Source: Archegozetes longisetosus (lineage: Eukaryota > Arthropoda > Arachnida > Sarcoptiformes > Trhypochthoniidae). Taken from it: DNA of 64,000 nucleotides. The position numbers were made by a program, and so were the translations under genes. Shown here piece by piece: positions 33,171 through 48,600 of the stretch. Numbering within the stretch: the first letter of the stretch is position 1; every line of letters starts with the position of its first letter. Under the pieces are notes generated by a model. That model worked only from the letters and a program-made list of their open reading frames with translations. It was not told the DNA's origin and did no database searches. The stretch lies in contig JAEMBT020000004.1 in the NCBI GenBank assembly GCA_018873245.2, forward strand, positions 2,962,573 to 3,026,572. The letters are read 5' to 3'.

Positions 33171-36100
33171 CCAATACTTATTTATTAATAAACATTTTAT
33201 CTATTATTTACTTATGGTTTTAGTTTACTTATTGTGTTTGTTCTCATGTTGTGGTGAAATGAAATACTCTGAAAATTTTTCAAGTCTTTAATGACTTGAA
33301 TCTAATGACCACAATTTGTCAACAACAGTAACAAGAGTTTGATAAATAACTTGCTACCGTATAATATTGTAAATTGAAGAACTTTATTGGATTTTCAGCA
33401 AATAAATATTGGAAACGTTCAATTGTTTTCATTTGTTTTATTTAATTATGCGTTAATAGAGTCCTCTTATCAAATTTGTCTTCATTACTGCCCTAAAATC
33501 ATTGAACAAAACATTTGTTTAAAAGTACAGATAAGTTTAACTAAACATAACTGGATTTGCGACACAACTTTATTTATTTTGTAATTCTGTAGGCCTTGAA
33601 TCGTGAAGCAAGTTTTTAGCTTTAAATGTTCCAACTCACTCTATTAGCCTGATACTCAAATCCAAGTCAACTAAAGTCTACCTTTTTATTTGCAGTAGCC
33701 ATTAATATAGAATTTAGGATAGTTTTAACATTTATTTGCATGTTATGAGACTTCGACGCTCATATACACTCAATTCAACTTTACAATCAAACAGATCAAG
33801 ATATGATTCAAAAAGCTACCCACATTGAATATGTTTTCAGTCCATTTACTCAACGAAAATATGAAATTTCTGTGCTTATAATTTGCGAAATTTAGTTTCA
33901 AAACTAGTATTATTTTAAAAATAACTTCTATTTTGCTACTATGAACTTGATAAGAATGAATCAATATTTTCAATAATTGTCTGCTGTACATGGAGAGGAA
34001 CTACTGTAGTATAAATTGCAACTAAATAATAATAATAATTGTTGTCACGTAGTATATCTGATTTGATTTGTTGTTATCAGCATTAGTTGCACGTAATATT
34101 TTCAAACTTTTGCTTGTATCTTAAAAAGTTCTCTTATGTGAACTTAAATTTGACATATGATACTTAATAATTGTACTTCTACTTCATATCTATAACTTAG
34201 TCGTAAAAGCATTTCAATTTTATAGAAGAAAGAGAATAGGATCAAAATAATCCATAATGTCAAAAAAATTTAATCCTTTTTCTAAACTCAGCACAACTCA
34301 AACCTATGAACTGATGATGAATAATGCTTTGCGTATTTTCACATCGATTTTCATATTTTGTGGTATCAGTTTTGCAATATTTCATTTTAATGCCCATATT
34401 CGATGTCTCGATGGATTTGCAAACTATTTAACTTGAATTATGCCTCAAGATATCAGCTTCAAGATATATTTGGCTTTTATTCTGCTCAAGAGCATAGATA
34501 TAAGTAAACTTATCACTCTTTATCATTGTCATGAATAGTTCTGGAAAATTGTTCGATAAATGTCCTAAAGATTAAAAATGGTTATCGTTTACGCAATCAA
34601 ATTTACTTTTAAGTTTGAAATTTAACTCTTTTGGAATAAATGAAAGTCGAGCATTTTTAATAAAAACTATTTAATCTTAATAAGATTTCAAAATTAATTG
34701 TGTCATTAAGATCTTAGTATTTAGCTTAAGAATTAATTTTTTTAGATGTTTTTGTTCTCGATATTTTAATACTGTTTGTCACTTGTATCGAATGTCTGAA
34801 TTTTTTGCTGTCACATCAATGCCGCTATCAATAACAAGAAGTATTTTCTCGGAGACTGATTTTTTGTCAATGTAAACACATTTTCTTAGTTTGAGTTCAA
34901 CTTTATTTACTTATTTATTGTGACTGTTCTTCAATTTCAATTTATTATTTATTAAAAGAGTTTCAGTAGATCGAAACCCATTCTGAACTTTGACATTATT
35001 AAATAAGGGTCTCCAAAACATTGAGTAAATTTAATATCATATCAAATTAATTGGATTCATTTTTGGGGTCATAAATTATATAAATTTATCATAAGTTAAC
35101 TGAGTCCTCTGCGACTCAAGCTATAAGTCCAGTAAGTTTTAAAATGCGAGCTTTTACCAGAGGATACAATTTCTGAACTCTCTATTCAATATGAAATATG
35201 TCGAAACCAATGAGCAAAATTAAATAACTGTTAAGCCTTAAGAGTAGCTAAGAGTTTTAGAATGTTTTGGTATAACACTAGAAGTTCAACGAAGGCTATT
35301 GAATAATATATGATTTTTGAGATAAGTATCTTAGACATTGCATCGAGAAAAAGCTTTGATATTGAATTTTATCAATTTCGAAATATGAAAAATGGAAAGC
35401 CTACTATTGAAATTATTATTATTTGAGCCATGAGGGCAGATTAGATTGACTCAACACTGAACTGTTCGCGAAATCCAATATCACAATATTATATTTTTAG
35501 GAACAATACTTCGGTCTGTTAAAGATAATCACAACAAAGAAAGATGATACAATGTTCCAGAATTTTACAATTAATTTCAATGCATGAATCCCTAAGGCAT
35601 TTAGTACTAGCTTAAATATTCTAATTTGCATGCCTTATATTAAATTTGATAGAGATTCACAAATTGAAATCAATTGTAGGAAAATTGAAGTATTGTATCA
35701 CATTTTTATTACAACTATCTTTAGCAGACCCAGGTATTGCTTTTGACAAAATAGTATTACAATTCTGGAATCTGCGAATAGTTCAGCACCCTAAGTGTAA
35801 ATTTAAGATACTGTCATTTTAACTGCATTTAGACCTTAAGAATGGACTCTTAAAAATTGCTTGTCTTATACTGTAGTTACCGATCTCTGAGTACTTTCTT
35901 ACTATTATATTCTTCAGCGAAATCTTGACCTAAAGAGAGATATAGAGACTCTCCAGTGTTTGTTTAATAATATTTATTGCTAAATATAATCCTGTTTTTT
36001 AAAAGGTTTGAAATATACAGTAGATTATTTCATCAATTAATCAATAAAAAGCTGTTGATCTCATCATTTTTAACAAGACATTCAATAGCAATACAAAATG

Positions 36101-39100
36101 AGTAAAATGAAAATAAAAATATTTTCAACATAGACATTCTAATAAATAAATACTCAATAAATTCTAATACTCAATAAAATAAAATTTGATTTTAAGAGAT
36201 TTCTGAATGAAAGTTTGAAACGCTTCTCAATGTCTATGAAAGTATTTTACTATTGATGACCTATTCTTACGAGCTATTTGCTATTAGTTAGACTATTGAG
36301 AAATGTTACATTTTCAAAATAAGTTTAAGTAATTTCAATGGTTCTGGTTGAAATCACTAGATTAAATTATTGAATCGCCTCAGATTTTTAGACATAATGT
36401 TCTTTTCGAAGAAAATGTTTGCTGATAAAATGTCAGAGAAATATAGAAAATCAATGCTCATCATATCAGCTCAATGCTATAAAGTCTTATTTCGAATTGA
36501 AATAATACTAGTGATAGGACTTTATAGCACTCAACCGATCAATAGTTTCAAACTAGCATTAAAAGCTTTTTTGTTAGCATTTCAAAAACTTGAATTTTCT
36601 TTGGAAGACTTCAACAAATTTAAAGAGAATCTCAGTTGAATCTTGAACTCAAATCTATAGAAAAACTTTGGAATAACAGTTTTTCAACCGCTCCTTTGTT
36701 TTTGATGCGTGATTCTGGAACCAGTTCAGGGATTTCGAGTGAATAATGGTACCGCTAAAAAGCAGATACAGTTAAGCTAATTTTTCATCCAAAGTCATGT
36801 GTTAAAAAAACAATTAACTGAATCCATAATGCATGAAACCCCTTGAAGAAAATGATTATTCTTCGATTGTAAAAAAGTGTGAAATATAACTTCTGTCAAA
36901 ATGCATATTTTTCTAATTTCATAGATAACATATAATTCAGCAATCATTTGAGTGAAAATTTTAAAATACTTTATAAATCTAATGACTATATTGTATACCG
37001 AAATAAAATCTAAACATCTAATTGTTGAAATCAAATCTTCAAATTACAATTAAAATAACAAAAGGACTATCACTTTAAGTATAATTGTATACTTAAAAGA
37101 TTACAAAACTTCAATTCTGTGACTGTTCTAACTAAAACAATTAACTTTGATGCAAAATAATCATCTTGAAACGAAAATTTACTAATTATTGTTTCAAATT
37201 TCAAGTTATGCAAAAATTACGTAAGGATGAGCTCATTATATGACATAAAGCATTATTAGAGTTCTTTTACTCAGGTGATTATTCTCGAGAAAGTTGAACC
37301 GATTTTAGCATAACTAATGAGCACTATTCGAGACATACCCAAATATAAAAGATTTCGTCGAACTTTTACTCATCAGACTAACAACGAGATAATCGATACG
37401 TACTTTTACTAAACTTAACTATAATTAGTATAATCTTGATTTGAGTCTTCTATTTATAAGATTGATTCACCTCATTAAGAAGAAAGAGTCACTCAAATGG
37501 AATATTTTGCTAATGAAGCTTTATATCCTAATTAACAGTTGATACAAAAATTGACTCCAATTTCATAATGGAATTACAAGACTAGTAATTGAAGCTTTCA
37601 TTTAAAATTCACTGTACTTAAGTTGCACAATATGAGTTTTTTTCTTATGTAAATATAATGAATAACGCCTAAGCTTTATTCATCCAGCATTCATTAATAA
37701 ATACAAATACCTAGAGTCAAAGTAAACTTCAGCTTCTAATAATGTAGTTCACAATTCATTAAGAATTTATGGACTTCTTTCTCTCTTGATATCTACTACT
37801 ACTACACTAATAATAGCGGCATCAAATTTGTGAAACAAGTTTCCAAAAAAGTCAATACTTTAAGTGGTTGGCAAACCAATGAGTATTAAACTAATGTCAT
37901 ACTTATTCTTTAGACAATTCCATACTGTATAGGCTCTAGTTTTTGTACGATTTGCTCTGATTATTGACAGCAGTCTTAAAAATATATTATCGATTATTAC
38001 TCATATAAACTTATTTATTCCTGTTAGGCTCAAGTAATCAAATTCTTTATACAGAATGCTATCTCCACAATTGTACTGTATTTGCTATGAAAGGGTCAGA
38101 ACTTATTTTTATCTTTTAGCGAAAATCTATTGCTTATGAAAAAAGGCAAACTACTTTGTCCGATACTTCATAAGAAGCTTATGCTTATTATGTTTAGTTT
38201 TTCTCCGAGAAAAATGAACTCATAATAGAGAATAGCAATAAGGATTTCAGATAAGAAAATAACAATTGCATTAATAGTGTATTTTATTGCAACACTTACC
38301 AACTAAATGTGCTCTTTGTGTCCGAATTATTAAATTCAATGACAAGATTTATTACTCTCCAAGCGAAGCATTTTATTGGAAAAAAGTTGAGACCAGTTGT
38401 TAAAAGGATTTAACTGAAAATACAAGCTCACAATGCCATTCTTTAAATCCAAGACAGTCCAAAGTATAATTACGACTTCTTTAGAAATCACAAAGGTTAT
38501 TCAAACAAATCTAGTAGTTTAAAAAAATGCTAACTAAAAATTTGCTCTTTTTGTATAAAATTGTGTCATTTTTCTGTTATTTTCACATTAAAACGCCTTG
38601 AGATAAGCCTTTCATCTCATTTTCCAATTCGATAGTATTATACTTCGCTGAATAGAGTATTATTGAAAGTAGTTTTGGTTTTAAGTCGTATCAAATACAA
38701 GAAATGAAATGAATTTTTCTTTTGAATATTAAAATGAGCAAAGAAAGATAAGTAACATTGAATCGAAGTGGTTTTAGTCCTGTTAGAAAATCAAAACATA
38801 ATCTCGTTATCTCTGGAAAAACTTTTCTGATGAATGGGTGAGAATTTCAAGAATATGTCAAATAAGTTGATATTAAATTTCGCAAAGATCTATTGATTTT
38901 TTTATAGTTCCTGAGGATAAGTATTCGATCTATCGACAAGACACTCGAAGTCGACATCAAAAGAAATGTCCGACTATTGTTTTCGTGTAGCTATTATCTA
39001 TTATTCTTCAGACAAAGTATATTCTGACTTTTGATAATCTTTTTTACATTTGGAAAAATTTTGAATTGGAAAATACTTTGAAGAAGATATTTTTAAACCA

Positions 39101-39450
39101 ATCTTCCAGTATACGAAAGTAGTTAGCATCAAATATACTGCATGTCTAAGTCTTCTTATTCTGTAATATTATCTTTTGTCTACTTTTCTCGATTTAGCCT
39201 TAAGTTTATAGCCTTTAGGTGAATATAAATTTCCAATTGATATCTTTAGAATTCTGGGTTATGTCTTTTTTATTTGTATCAAAATTCCCTTTCACAGAAA
39301 ACCTTTCTACCAGAATTTCGAGATATGATTGCTCTTCTCAGAAAAAACCCCAAATTTTACATTCTATTATACTCCGAACGAATAAACGCACAAAATAATT
39401 GTAAATTGATCTGTTAATATCTTTAGTCTATTTTAGTTTAATTGTTACAC
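33171..39450. other. Gene-poor stretch
   Basis: No supported gene. A plus-strand open frame of 89 codons at about 36370-36636 has no homology I recognise and no ATG at its start; it contains a small inverted repeat (GCTATAAAGTC ... GACTTTATAGC). I treat it as chance. Confidence 0.45.
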
Positions 39451-39452
39451 AT

Positions 39453-39798
39453 AGTGATGAACACAAACTCGTTTGTCTGAGCTCGAGCCTGAACTTATGA
39501 GAGTATTCAACTTTCGCTTACTCGAATTTTACCTGAATATTGAATGAAAATCCAAAATATTTTGTTTGATTTGCAACGAAAATATTTTTCTTTGAACAGG
39601 ATGTTATTCGTGGGTGAAGATCGCGAATTTTCATTACACGTGCACAATAATATAGGATCTCATCCCGAATCATTTTCAAAATTGAGCTCTAAGCTCACAT
39701 CTATGAGTTTGAGCTGAGCTTGAGACTAGCCCTATACTCTCGAAAAAATCAAGAGATAGCTTCCAGCTCAGGCTCAGCTTTCTTACACTATTAGTGAT
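39453..39798. mobile_element. Probable hAT-type MITE
   Basis: The left end TAGTGATGAACACAAACTCG has GAGCTCGAGCCTGA inside. The right side carries CAGCTCAGGCTCAGC and ends near CACTA at 39790-39797. The two sides are roughly inverted. A second locus at 44313 starts with the same TAGTGATGAACA. Ends are approximate. Confidence 0.4.
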
Positions 39799-42649
39799 AC
39801 AAATATTAAGTTAAGAAAACTGAGACTTTCAAATTAGATCACTTTCTTATAGGTATCTACTATCAAATACAGAGGTAAAGTGCTTTTCTGTGCAACACAT
39901 TCAGCGCGTTCAATTGATCAAAGCAACTATATACTGACTGTGGTATACTCAGAACTCATTTGAGGCCCAGCTGACGCTCGAAGAAAGTTGAAGAACAATT
40001 CGATATTTAGCGAATGCCCTGAGAATAGCAAACCATCACACCTGTAAATATGTTTGTACCATTCCACACACTATTGAATGATGGCTCAACTTCTCAAATA
40101 GTCGGCGCTTGAGGATTTACTCAATACATTTTCTTCGTATACGACGGTAAAGTATACATTTACGTTGAAAGAGTGCTTTTGGATTTAATAGTAAATATCG
40201 AATAACCAACTATAAATACTCTAGCCTACATTCATATTTTCTGTCTACAGTATTTTGAAACCAACTTTTAAGATAGTTTAAATTTGCATTTAGGCTGTGT
40301 ATGATTAAAATTCCATTAGTTTATGACGAGACAAATGGATTAGTCAATAGACTCGAGATTGGTGCTAAACATCAGCTTTAATTTAACTTTTAATTAACAT
40401 GGATGTAGTTTTAAGCTATTTTAGTATAACCCCTGAAATTTGCTTTAGTTATTAATATATTATTTTTTCTTCAGTTGTGTTTAATTTTAGTGGAAAATCA
40501 AGATTAAATATAAGAAATCTTAAATATTTATTCAAATCTCATATATAATCCATACTTATACAAATATTTTAAAGCGAAACTCATAAAACCAGATGTTTAT
40601 CTTAACTATTTAAACATAACGAAAGCTTTTACCATCGATTCTATTATTTGAGTTTATTAAACTTTTATAAGAACTCTGTTTAGAGTATTGGGATTAAATT
40701 GAGAGTAAACTTAAACTTGGAAGTAGATTAGAATCGAAACTTTCACAATTCTGTCATATTATCTGATTTCAAGTGAAATACGCTGTAATCAAAGTAATTC
40801 TGTTCTCGTTTTAGTATTTAATCTGTAACTTAATAGATATAGCGTCAAATATTTTGATGCTCCACAACGAAAACAAGCTATTAATAGTTTTGGACAAAAA
40901 TATATTTGTTTACCACAAACTGAACTAAAGATTAAAGTTGTTTCTGTCTAGAATTGATGCCACAAAAAATCTAATGAAAGGAATCAGTGACCGTTTAAGG
41001 AATGGATACCCCAATACTCGAGATCATTAATGACCCGAGGCAATGTTTCTGTATCTCAAACTGATCGATCAAAACAGTTACTTTTTGCTACGAATCGAGA
41101 AAACACTAGTATTGGAATCATTTTGATTCTCATCAGGCTTTCAAAAAATAACAAATACTCTGATATTAATGAAAATATACTGCTAACTATGCTCTCGTGT
41201 GTGTATCAACAGGTTGTAATAGTCAATAACAAAGTTGAATGAGTGATAGCTTTAATAAAGGAAGCAATAGGTATTACAAATTCTATATACTAGTGCTCAT
41301 GTTATGATACCGGAGAACAAACCCATAAAAATTTATGTTCATATCAAAAGTATAATTATTGTGTTTTTCCCATTTACTGTTGTGTTATTTCTTAAGTTGA
41401 GCGCTAAAAGATATAGACATTGACTTTCGGTTCTCTTATAAGTAATGTGTTTCACTTTGTTTTTTATCGCTTAAAACGCTATAAAAATGTTATTCTTCGG
41501 CACTTTTGAAGGCGTAGGAGGATTAAAGAATAATTGGCATGCTAGTAAATCTTTAAAGTTTAAACAATAAAAATTGCTTCTTGATAAGTTTGTTCAACTC
41601 TAATCCACTATAATACGAGAAAAGATACTGTTTTTGTTGATTACTGTTGTTTTCTAGCTATTAAATCATCATAAAAGTGTACATATTTTATTTGATAATC
41701 AAAATTATGCTTATGGTGTTGCGCTTAGAAAACAGATTTACAACTCACTGGTATTTGATCGTATCCAATAATGAACTAGTGCTAGCACTTATAATCAACT
41801 TTGATGTCATTGTTTTGGATATTCGGTCTTAAAACATCTAAATTTGTACTTGTTTACAATGGTTAGGTTTTATTGGTTTTAGAAACTAGAATACCCTTAG
41901 AATTAAAGTATCTTAATAAGATGCTTTTTAGGAAACGTTTTTACTTCTATATCTCGTTTATATCTTGTTTCTAGCCATTCGATGCCATAAACTCATTTCA
42001 TCTAATTTTTTGGAGCATTTACCGTAAATAATACTTTCGTACAAAACATATATCACAATACATGAGAGTGATGCAAACTCTATGTTGGTTTTTCAAAAAA
42101 AGAAGTTTTATTGGATTAAAAAAAAGTATTATTTAATATAAATGATCGCTTGAGTTAGTATTACTATCTTCTTACAGAGAGAAACTTATGCCCTTATAGT
42201 TTGAATAATGAGTTTTGATTAAGAAGTGTCTAAAATACCAAAAAGACAGTAGATTTATAGAAGTTTTATTAATATGAGTATAAATAAATTCTGGATCTAT
42301 CTAGATAAAAATCAAAAGTGAATTGGAAGCAAATTTGCTTTTTGATCAAATTTTCTATATACTTTCTTCACTAACTTTAGTTTTTATTTTTATATTCAGA
42401 AAATATTTCTTTAGTTCTATACATCTATAGAAATATATGAAAATAGCTCATCAGATATCGAATTACTTTTATTTTTGATTATTAATCAAATAGAAAGAAA
42501 GAACTTATTTTTGCCATTGAACTGCCACATAGATAAAGAATAGAACATTACGTAATGAACATATGTGTGTTTTTTGATTATGTTAATATACTCAGACTAA
42601 ATCTTATATGTGTTAATTGCGGTCAAATTGAGTCCCAGCAGTAAAACAA

Positions 42650-42652
<3 letters not shown>
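39799..42652. other. Gene-poor stretch with one G+C-richer patch
   Basis: 39940-40140 is less A+T-rich than its surroundings and may be an old transposon piece; no ends or coding region could be defined. Nothing else supported. Confidence 0.35.

Positions 42653-42722
<70 letters not shown>
42653..42722 (+). repeat. (GA)35 microsatellite
   Basis: An uninterrupted GA dinucleotide run of 70 bp. Confidence 0.97.
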
Positions 42723-42725
<3 letters not shown>

Positions 42726-45212
42726 ATGAACTCTATTTAGAATATTCTCTAAAGACAAATAATAGTATCCGTTTCTGGTGTATATAATGCCGATCTGTGT
42801 CTCTGTCTAATTAAGTAATTTTCGTAAATGGTATTAGTTTTCTGACCCATTGCTAATTCTATTTTAGGTTAATTGTAATCAACAGGCGAACCATTAGACC
42901 GCATATAACAGTCTAACGACAATTACACTGAAAGGATAGACTGGTATATATTGGAAAATAATACTGAAAACACATTTTAGATGTTGAAAATTCGGCGCAT
43001 ACTCTCGATACAATTATAACCAACAAATAATATAGGAGCCTGAGAAGAATTTTGCTATTGACACAAGTCTATTAAGACTGAGTGTGTGCAACAATTTCCA
43101 CTTTGATTTTTATTGCATTCAGTCGACAAAGTCTGAAAGATTCAGCGAATTTGATTCTTTTAAGTTTCTTGTTTGTCCTCCTTTATTGATATATCAAACC
43201 AACCTTGTCAAAGCTTTCTTCGTCTCGATTCTACTCTCACTTTCAAAGGTAAAAAAGTTATTTCATCAAAGTTTAGGCCAATTATTTCTTACGATAGGTT
43301 AAGTAGTTAGTGTTATGTCTATACTGGCATTATTAGCACTTCTTGATCATTATAAGGGTAATAATTGTTGTTTGTCAGGAACCTGAACAAACTTTTTATT
43401 CTAACTCATATGATAATTAGTTCAATTTTAATCTGAGATCAAATTTTACGTATTCTACTATTAATATTTTGAAACCATTAGCCATTCGTTCTTAAATAAA
43501 TGTTTAACGAAAGCAAATGAGTTTTTAAGTCATTTTCGCGTCAGTTCAAACAATTCTTAATTTGATTCTCAATTTGTAAGCATTTCTAAAAGAGGATAAT
43601 TCGCTAAAGAATTAGCATTTATATTGTTGTAAATTGAGTCTCACGAATCGTTAGATGAGTGCTATAAAGTACTACGTGCAATACTATTTCAATTGGAGAT
43701 AGCACACAATAGTACTGATCCAACGGAATACCTAATACTTGGCATAAGCAATAAGTTAAGTCAATTGAAAACTAATGTGAAGATTGCTTTGTAAGTTCAA
43801 AATTAACTTTGTAGATTAGTCTTCAGTTTTTAGATGACTTTTCTATCGATGAATAGTCAAAATAGAATTGTCAGAACAAGATCAGTCTGACTTGAATCAA
43901 ATTCAGAGATGCAATAATACTAGTAATGGTTCGCAGGAACGAAAGTCAACAATCTGCGTCAGCATATAATTTGCACGTTTAATCAAGTTTTTAGTACAAA
44001 TATTTTATGAGAAAACAGTCGTGAAATGGCACAGTAATGTTTATCTCGTATATTGCTTACTTCGTATGAAATCTCACGCGTAAAAAACTTTTCATTAACT
44101 TTTTTCATAAACTCAATGATTTAATAAGTTTCATTTATGTATTTATCACTATACACCCTATGAATAAACTTTAGACTGATATTATGGTTATTCGAAAATT
44201 AAACTTTCAAGCTTTTCACAAGTACAGAGTTTTTTCAAGTTGATTCATAAGCGTAGTAAACGTGATAATTGAACCTTAAATGTAATGAACAAAATTGTGC
44301 TGCCCCAAGCCTAGTGATGAACAAGAATCTGAGGCTAACGTTCGATCTTATATTTATTGAATTTGAGCTCGTTTTAAAATTTTGAACTTAGAAATCTCTT
44401 AAATGCTAACATTTATCCAGGAGTGTCACATCTACGCTTCAATGAATCCCTAGAAGAATAAAAAATATAAAGACTTTCCGTTTGGTCTCTTGTTTAAGTG
44501 CTTTTTTCGATATCTGATAAAGGCTTTGATTAATTGTATTTAACTAACGTTTTACTACAGAAGTTAATCGTAGTCATCGCAGGGGTTTTACAATAACAGT
44601 CTGGATAAACCTTTTTATATTGTTTTACTGTGCGTTATTTCTGTCTTTGATGTCCTTTGGCTGAAATAGAATTAATTTTTTGAGCCATAGAGAGCAATCA
44701 AATTAAGCCATCGGTAAACTGTTTATTTGGGCAAAGATTTCTAATAGTTAAGGATATTAGCCTTAATTTCTTTTTAAAAATCCAAATCTTTAGTGATTCA
44801 GTTAGGAACTGTAGAGAATTAATTAAAAATAATTATTATTCTCTTAATTAATCAATTATGTTGAAATTTTATTCACGAATAAGAATTTGCAATTAGATTT
44901 CTATTATATGGATGACTGCCAAAAAATCTTAGTACATCTAATAGCCAGGAAAGAATGTCCAAAGTTAAGTGAAAGGAACCAGGATTTTGTTCTCGTTTAT
45001 TGTTCAAGATTGAGATTCGTGAGAAGATTGCTCAGCAAAAAACAACAAATGCTCTGTGTGAACTTATTTCTCAATGTCATCAAATAATGAAGTTCTCAAA
45101 TAAAGCCAATTTTGATTAATCTTTTGTGTCAAGTTGTGAGAGCGATTTCTCGCTTTCTGTTTGTCTTTAATGTTTTTAACTCTATTCAATTTGGATTTTT
45201 CAACGTTTATTA
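42723..45212. other. Gene-poor stretch
   Basis: No gene seen. At 44313 a TAGTGATGAACAAGAATCTG end resembles the hAT-like terminus at 39453 and probably marks a fragment of the same family. Confidence 0.35.
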
Positions 45213-45660
45213 CAGTAAAAACTCAATATAAAAAATTTCAACGTAACGAACATCTCTTTATAACGAATATAACGGAAATGATGTTTCAAAACCTTATGAA
45301 ATTAAGCTAAAGTTCATTCGATATAACGAACAATTTAGGTACACTGAAGTATGTAAACATTCGATATAGAGTACATTTCTTACTAATAGAGCTCAATCAA
45401 TTCCTAAAGGGATTAAAATTAGGTTTTTAACTTAAGACTCATATCAAACTCCGATTTTTAGATCTTAATGTTTTTAGAAACAATATTCTGATAAAAATAA
45501 TAGATTTTTAAAAATGAGTATTTCTATTGATTGAGTTAACATTAGCTATTGATAAATCTGCTCTAGAGTCTGAAATATTCTAACTTTCGACATAACATAC
45601 AACTCGATGTAGCGAACAGAAACTTTGGCCCCTAAGTGTTCGTTGTATCGAATCTCACCG
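45213..45660. mobile_element. Pogo/Tigger-like MITE
   Basis: It is bounded by CAGTAAAAACTCAATATAA on the left and, in reverse complement, CGGTGAGATTCGATACAACG on the right, with TA on both sides. The interior has repeated ATAACGAA/TAACGAAC motifs typical of pogo-like ends. No coding capacity. Confidence 0.55.
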
Positions 45661-48600
45661 TATTTTTTTTATGAATGATCATATTTTTCATCTCTTGAGA
45701 ATACATTAAATTACATTTTATTGTTGTCCAGTAAATCATTTGATAATTTTCGTTGATCCACATTTAAATAAATTTCAAATTCAAATCTTCCAAACAGTTT
45801 TGTCAAGGCCAATAATTAAGTTATCTCTAATTAAATTAATTTTTATTAACCTAATTTTATTGAAGAGCAATAAAAAATGCTATATTTCATGTGCATAATG
45901 TTACAAAAAACTCATTGAATGGAAGATTACTGGATTGATTAATAACTAACTAGCTTATGAATAGAGACAAAGTTTTCTCTAGCATTAGAGTCTGCTTTAA
46001 GTTCTTGACTTTTGCTTAGAAGCCGACGTAAAAGATGCTAAAATATAAAAATATTCTCTGGAGTGTTATACATTTTAACTATCAACTTGCAAATTTTTAC
46101 CATAAGTTCGCTAATTTACCATAAGACCTCATAAATTGAATTTTCAAATACAATCAGTAGAAAATTTATGTATCAAATAAACTGATTTCCATTTAGAAAC
46201 TTTCTCATGTATTACCAATAATTGAATCAGATATCATACTAAGTAAATAGCAATTTATTTTATCAAGTATTCCTAATCTTATTTCTGATTCAATTTTGTG
46301 CGTTCATTCTCAGAAGGCAGTTTACAATCAGAAAACTTGTGTAAAATTCACAGAAATAATTCTAGTAATCGTTTCGTGAACGTATGTCTAAGCATATTAT
46401 TAGCGGGAGCTCAACTTTAATTTTCACTTTTAATTTAGAATACATTAGAAATTATGAACTTATAAACTGAACTATTTCTCCACATCAAGCATATCAATAA
46501 CTAAAATCTGTATGTAATATAGAGTAGAAGATCTAATTTATAAGCGCATACTTTGAACATTTTGCAAGTTTTTTCTAATGATATCAGGAATTTGCAGGCA
46601 AGAAGTTGTATTCAAATCAATGAGTTCATCAAATACTATATTTGGTCTTTTTTTGAATTTTATTTAAGGAGTTTGAAAGAGTAAGAAATCATTCTTAATG
46701 TCATAAGTAGGAAAGTGTCGCTTATCTTTCATGTTAATTCAATTTAAATCACTTTTTGATTTTAAATTTAAAGTATTTTTCCATATATAGGTGAAAATGA
46801 AATTTTAGTCTTTCATTCTTCAGATTTTTTCAAATGAGAATTCATTATAAGGCAAATGCCAATTATTTGTTAAATATTTTTATGTTTCAGAAAAAATTTT
46901 CAGATAAATGAGCCAATTATTATCAAAATTTTCTAAGTTTGTTAGTTTTAGTAGCTTTTAGGAGAAGCAAATTTTTGCAGAAGACTCTTCACAATCAGAT
47001 AAAATTTAATGTTAAGAACATATTAAAATAGGTCGATATTTTTTGAGAAATTATTTTCCCCAAAACCTCTTCAAAATTCTTAGTATGTGAAAAAAAGATT
47101 ATTGTAATTTTCTTTATTCTCTTCCTTGATTATCGAATTGCCTTCGAATATTATATTGCATAAAGTCTTCTCTTATCTAAAAAACTACTAGTACTATGAG
47201 AAAAGTCAGCTTAAATCCATTCTATCTTTTAGCTGAATTTTTTACCTAAACTTGTTTAATGCACTTTTTTCCATTGGTATTATAAAAAATTTCAGTCTAG
47301 AAAAATTTAGATTTTTTCTAATCCTCATTAAAATTGAAGAATCCTTTAAAAGTCTTAGTGTACAAAAAATAAAATCTAGGTTTAAGCCAAAATATTCTGC
47401 TAATAAATTATTTTTGTAGTTTCCCATTCATTAAGTAGAAATAAAAAAGAAAATGAGATCATTTAGAACCCTCTACTTTTCAAGAGTCGTGTAATTGAAT
47501 CGTTAGTTATACATAAGAGAAGGGTTTGCTTTAATAATTTTCAACCTAAGCAAAATTTACTTATCTTGAAGAATCATTTTGTTTTTTCATAACTTCCTCT
47601 CGTTTTATTCGTCTTTTTGCTTCGCTTTTCTGATATCTTAGTGCGAGCGTTAAAACACTCAATTAGATAATAAAGATAGTAAACTTTAATGATCATTATG
47701 TAGTTGAATAAAACTTTTAACTATTTTTCAAGCTTAAAAAGTAATAAGTTAAGAATGAAAATTCGACAAAAGCATCTAATTAATGTGTAATTAACTTAAT
47801 TGTTATACAAATATAATATAATATAAGACATGATCAATTTTTAATAATCATAGAATAATTGTTTGATACATCGTTCAATCCATTATTGACTAAATCAGTG
47901 TCTATGTGAATCAGTCTTGAATTGGAGTAAATGAAAAGAGCTGGCGTGAAGTGTTTTCGTTTATTCTTAAAAACTTTTATTTACTCCTCATATTTACAAT
48001 TATGTCAATTTCACTGAAAGTAGTTTTATATTCGGTTACAAATGTGCACTTTGAGTAAAAAACAAGATACAATATACCGTTCTCTCACACTAGGATCTAA
48101 ATCTTTGTGCATAAATTCTGCACACGCTCTCGTATTTTCCAGATTATACTTGAATCCAAGAAACTCTTCAAATGCATTAAACGTGTATTTTTATCAGTTT
48201 ACAGCTCTCATTCTATTTACAGTTTTCTCTCTATTCTCTGCAATTCAAATCAGTTTTTTGCAGAGCGTGTCAAAATTTTATTTAACTCTTAGTGCTACAT
48301 AAAAATTACCTACGCCTTAAATTTTTCTTTGCCTTCAATAATCTGGTAATTTGAATGCATACTTCATTCAATTATATGATTTTAAAAGCTTGAAGAATCA
48401 CATCTTTTACTAAGTGAAGCCTTAATTGGTTTTAAGAACCTGAAAGAGTCTTTTGAATCTTAAGATGTTATATTGCTTTGAGCGATGCATTTTTGCACAG
48501 GTATCTTAAGAAAACCTTCTTTGAAGTCTTATTCAATGTAACTTTTCATTTTAATAGTATGTAATAGCACTTTTTGAATGTAGAAGTGTTTGCTTCAATT

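Noticed and set aside
36370..36636. 89-codon open frame on the plus strand
   Set aside because: It begins with TTG, has no recognisable domain, lies in uniform A+T-rich sequence and has no supporting splice sites.
48042..48302. 86-codon ATG-initiated frame
   Set aside because: Composition is that of the background, a second frame is open over the same bases, and there is no signal peptide or domain.
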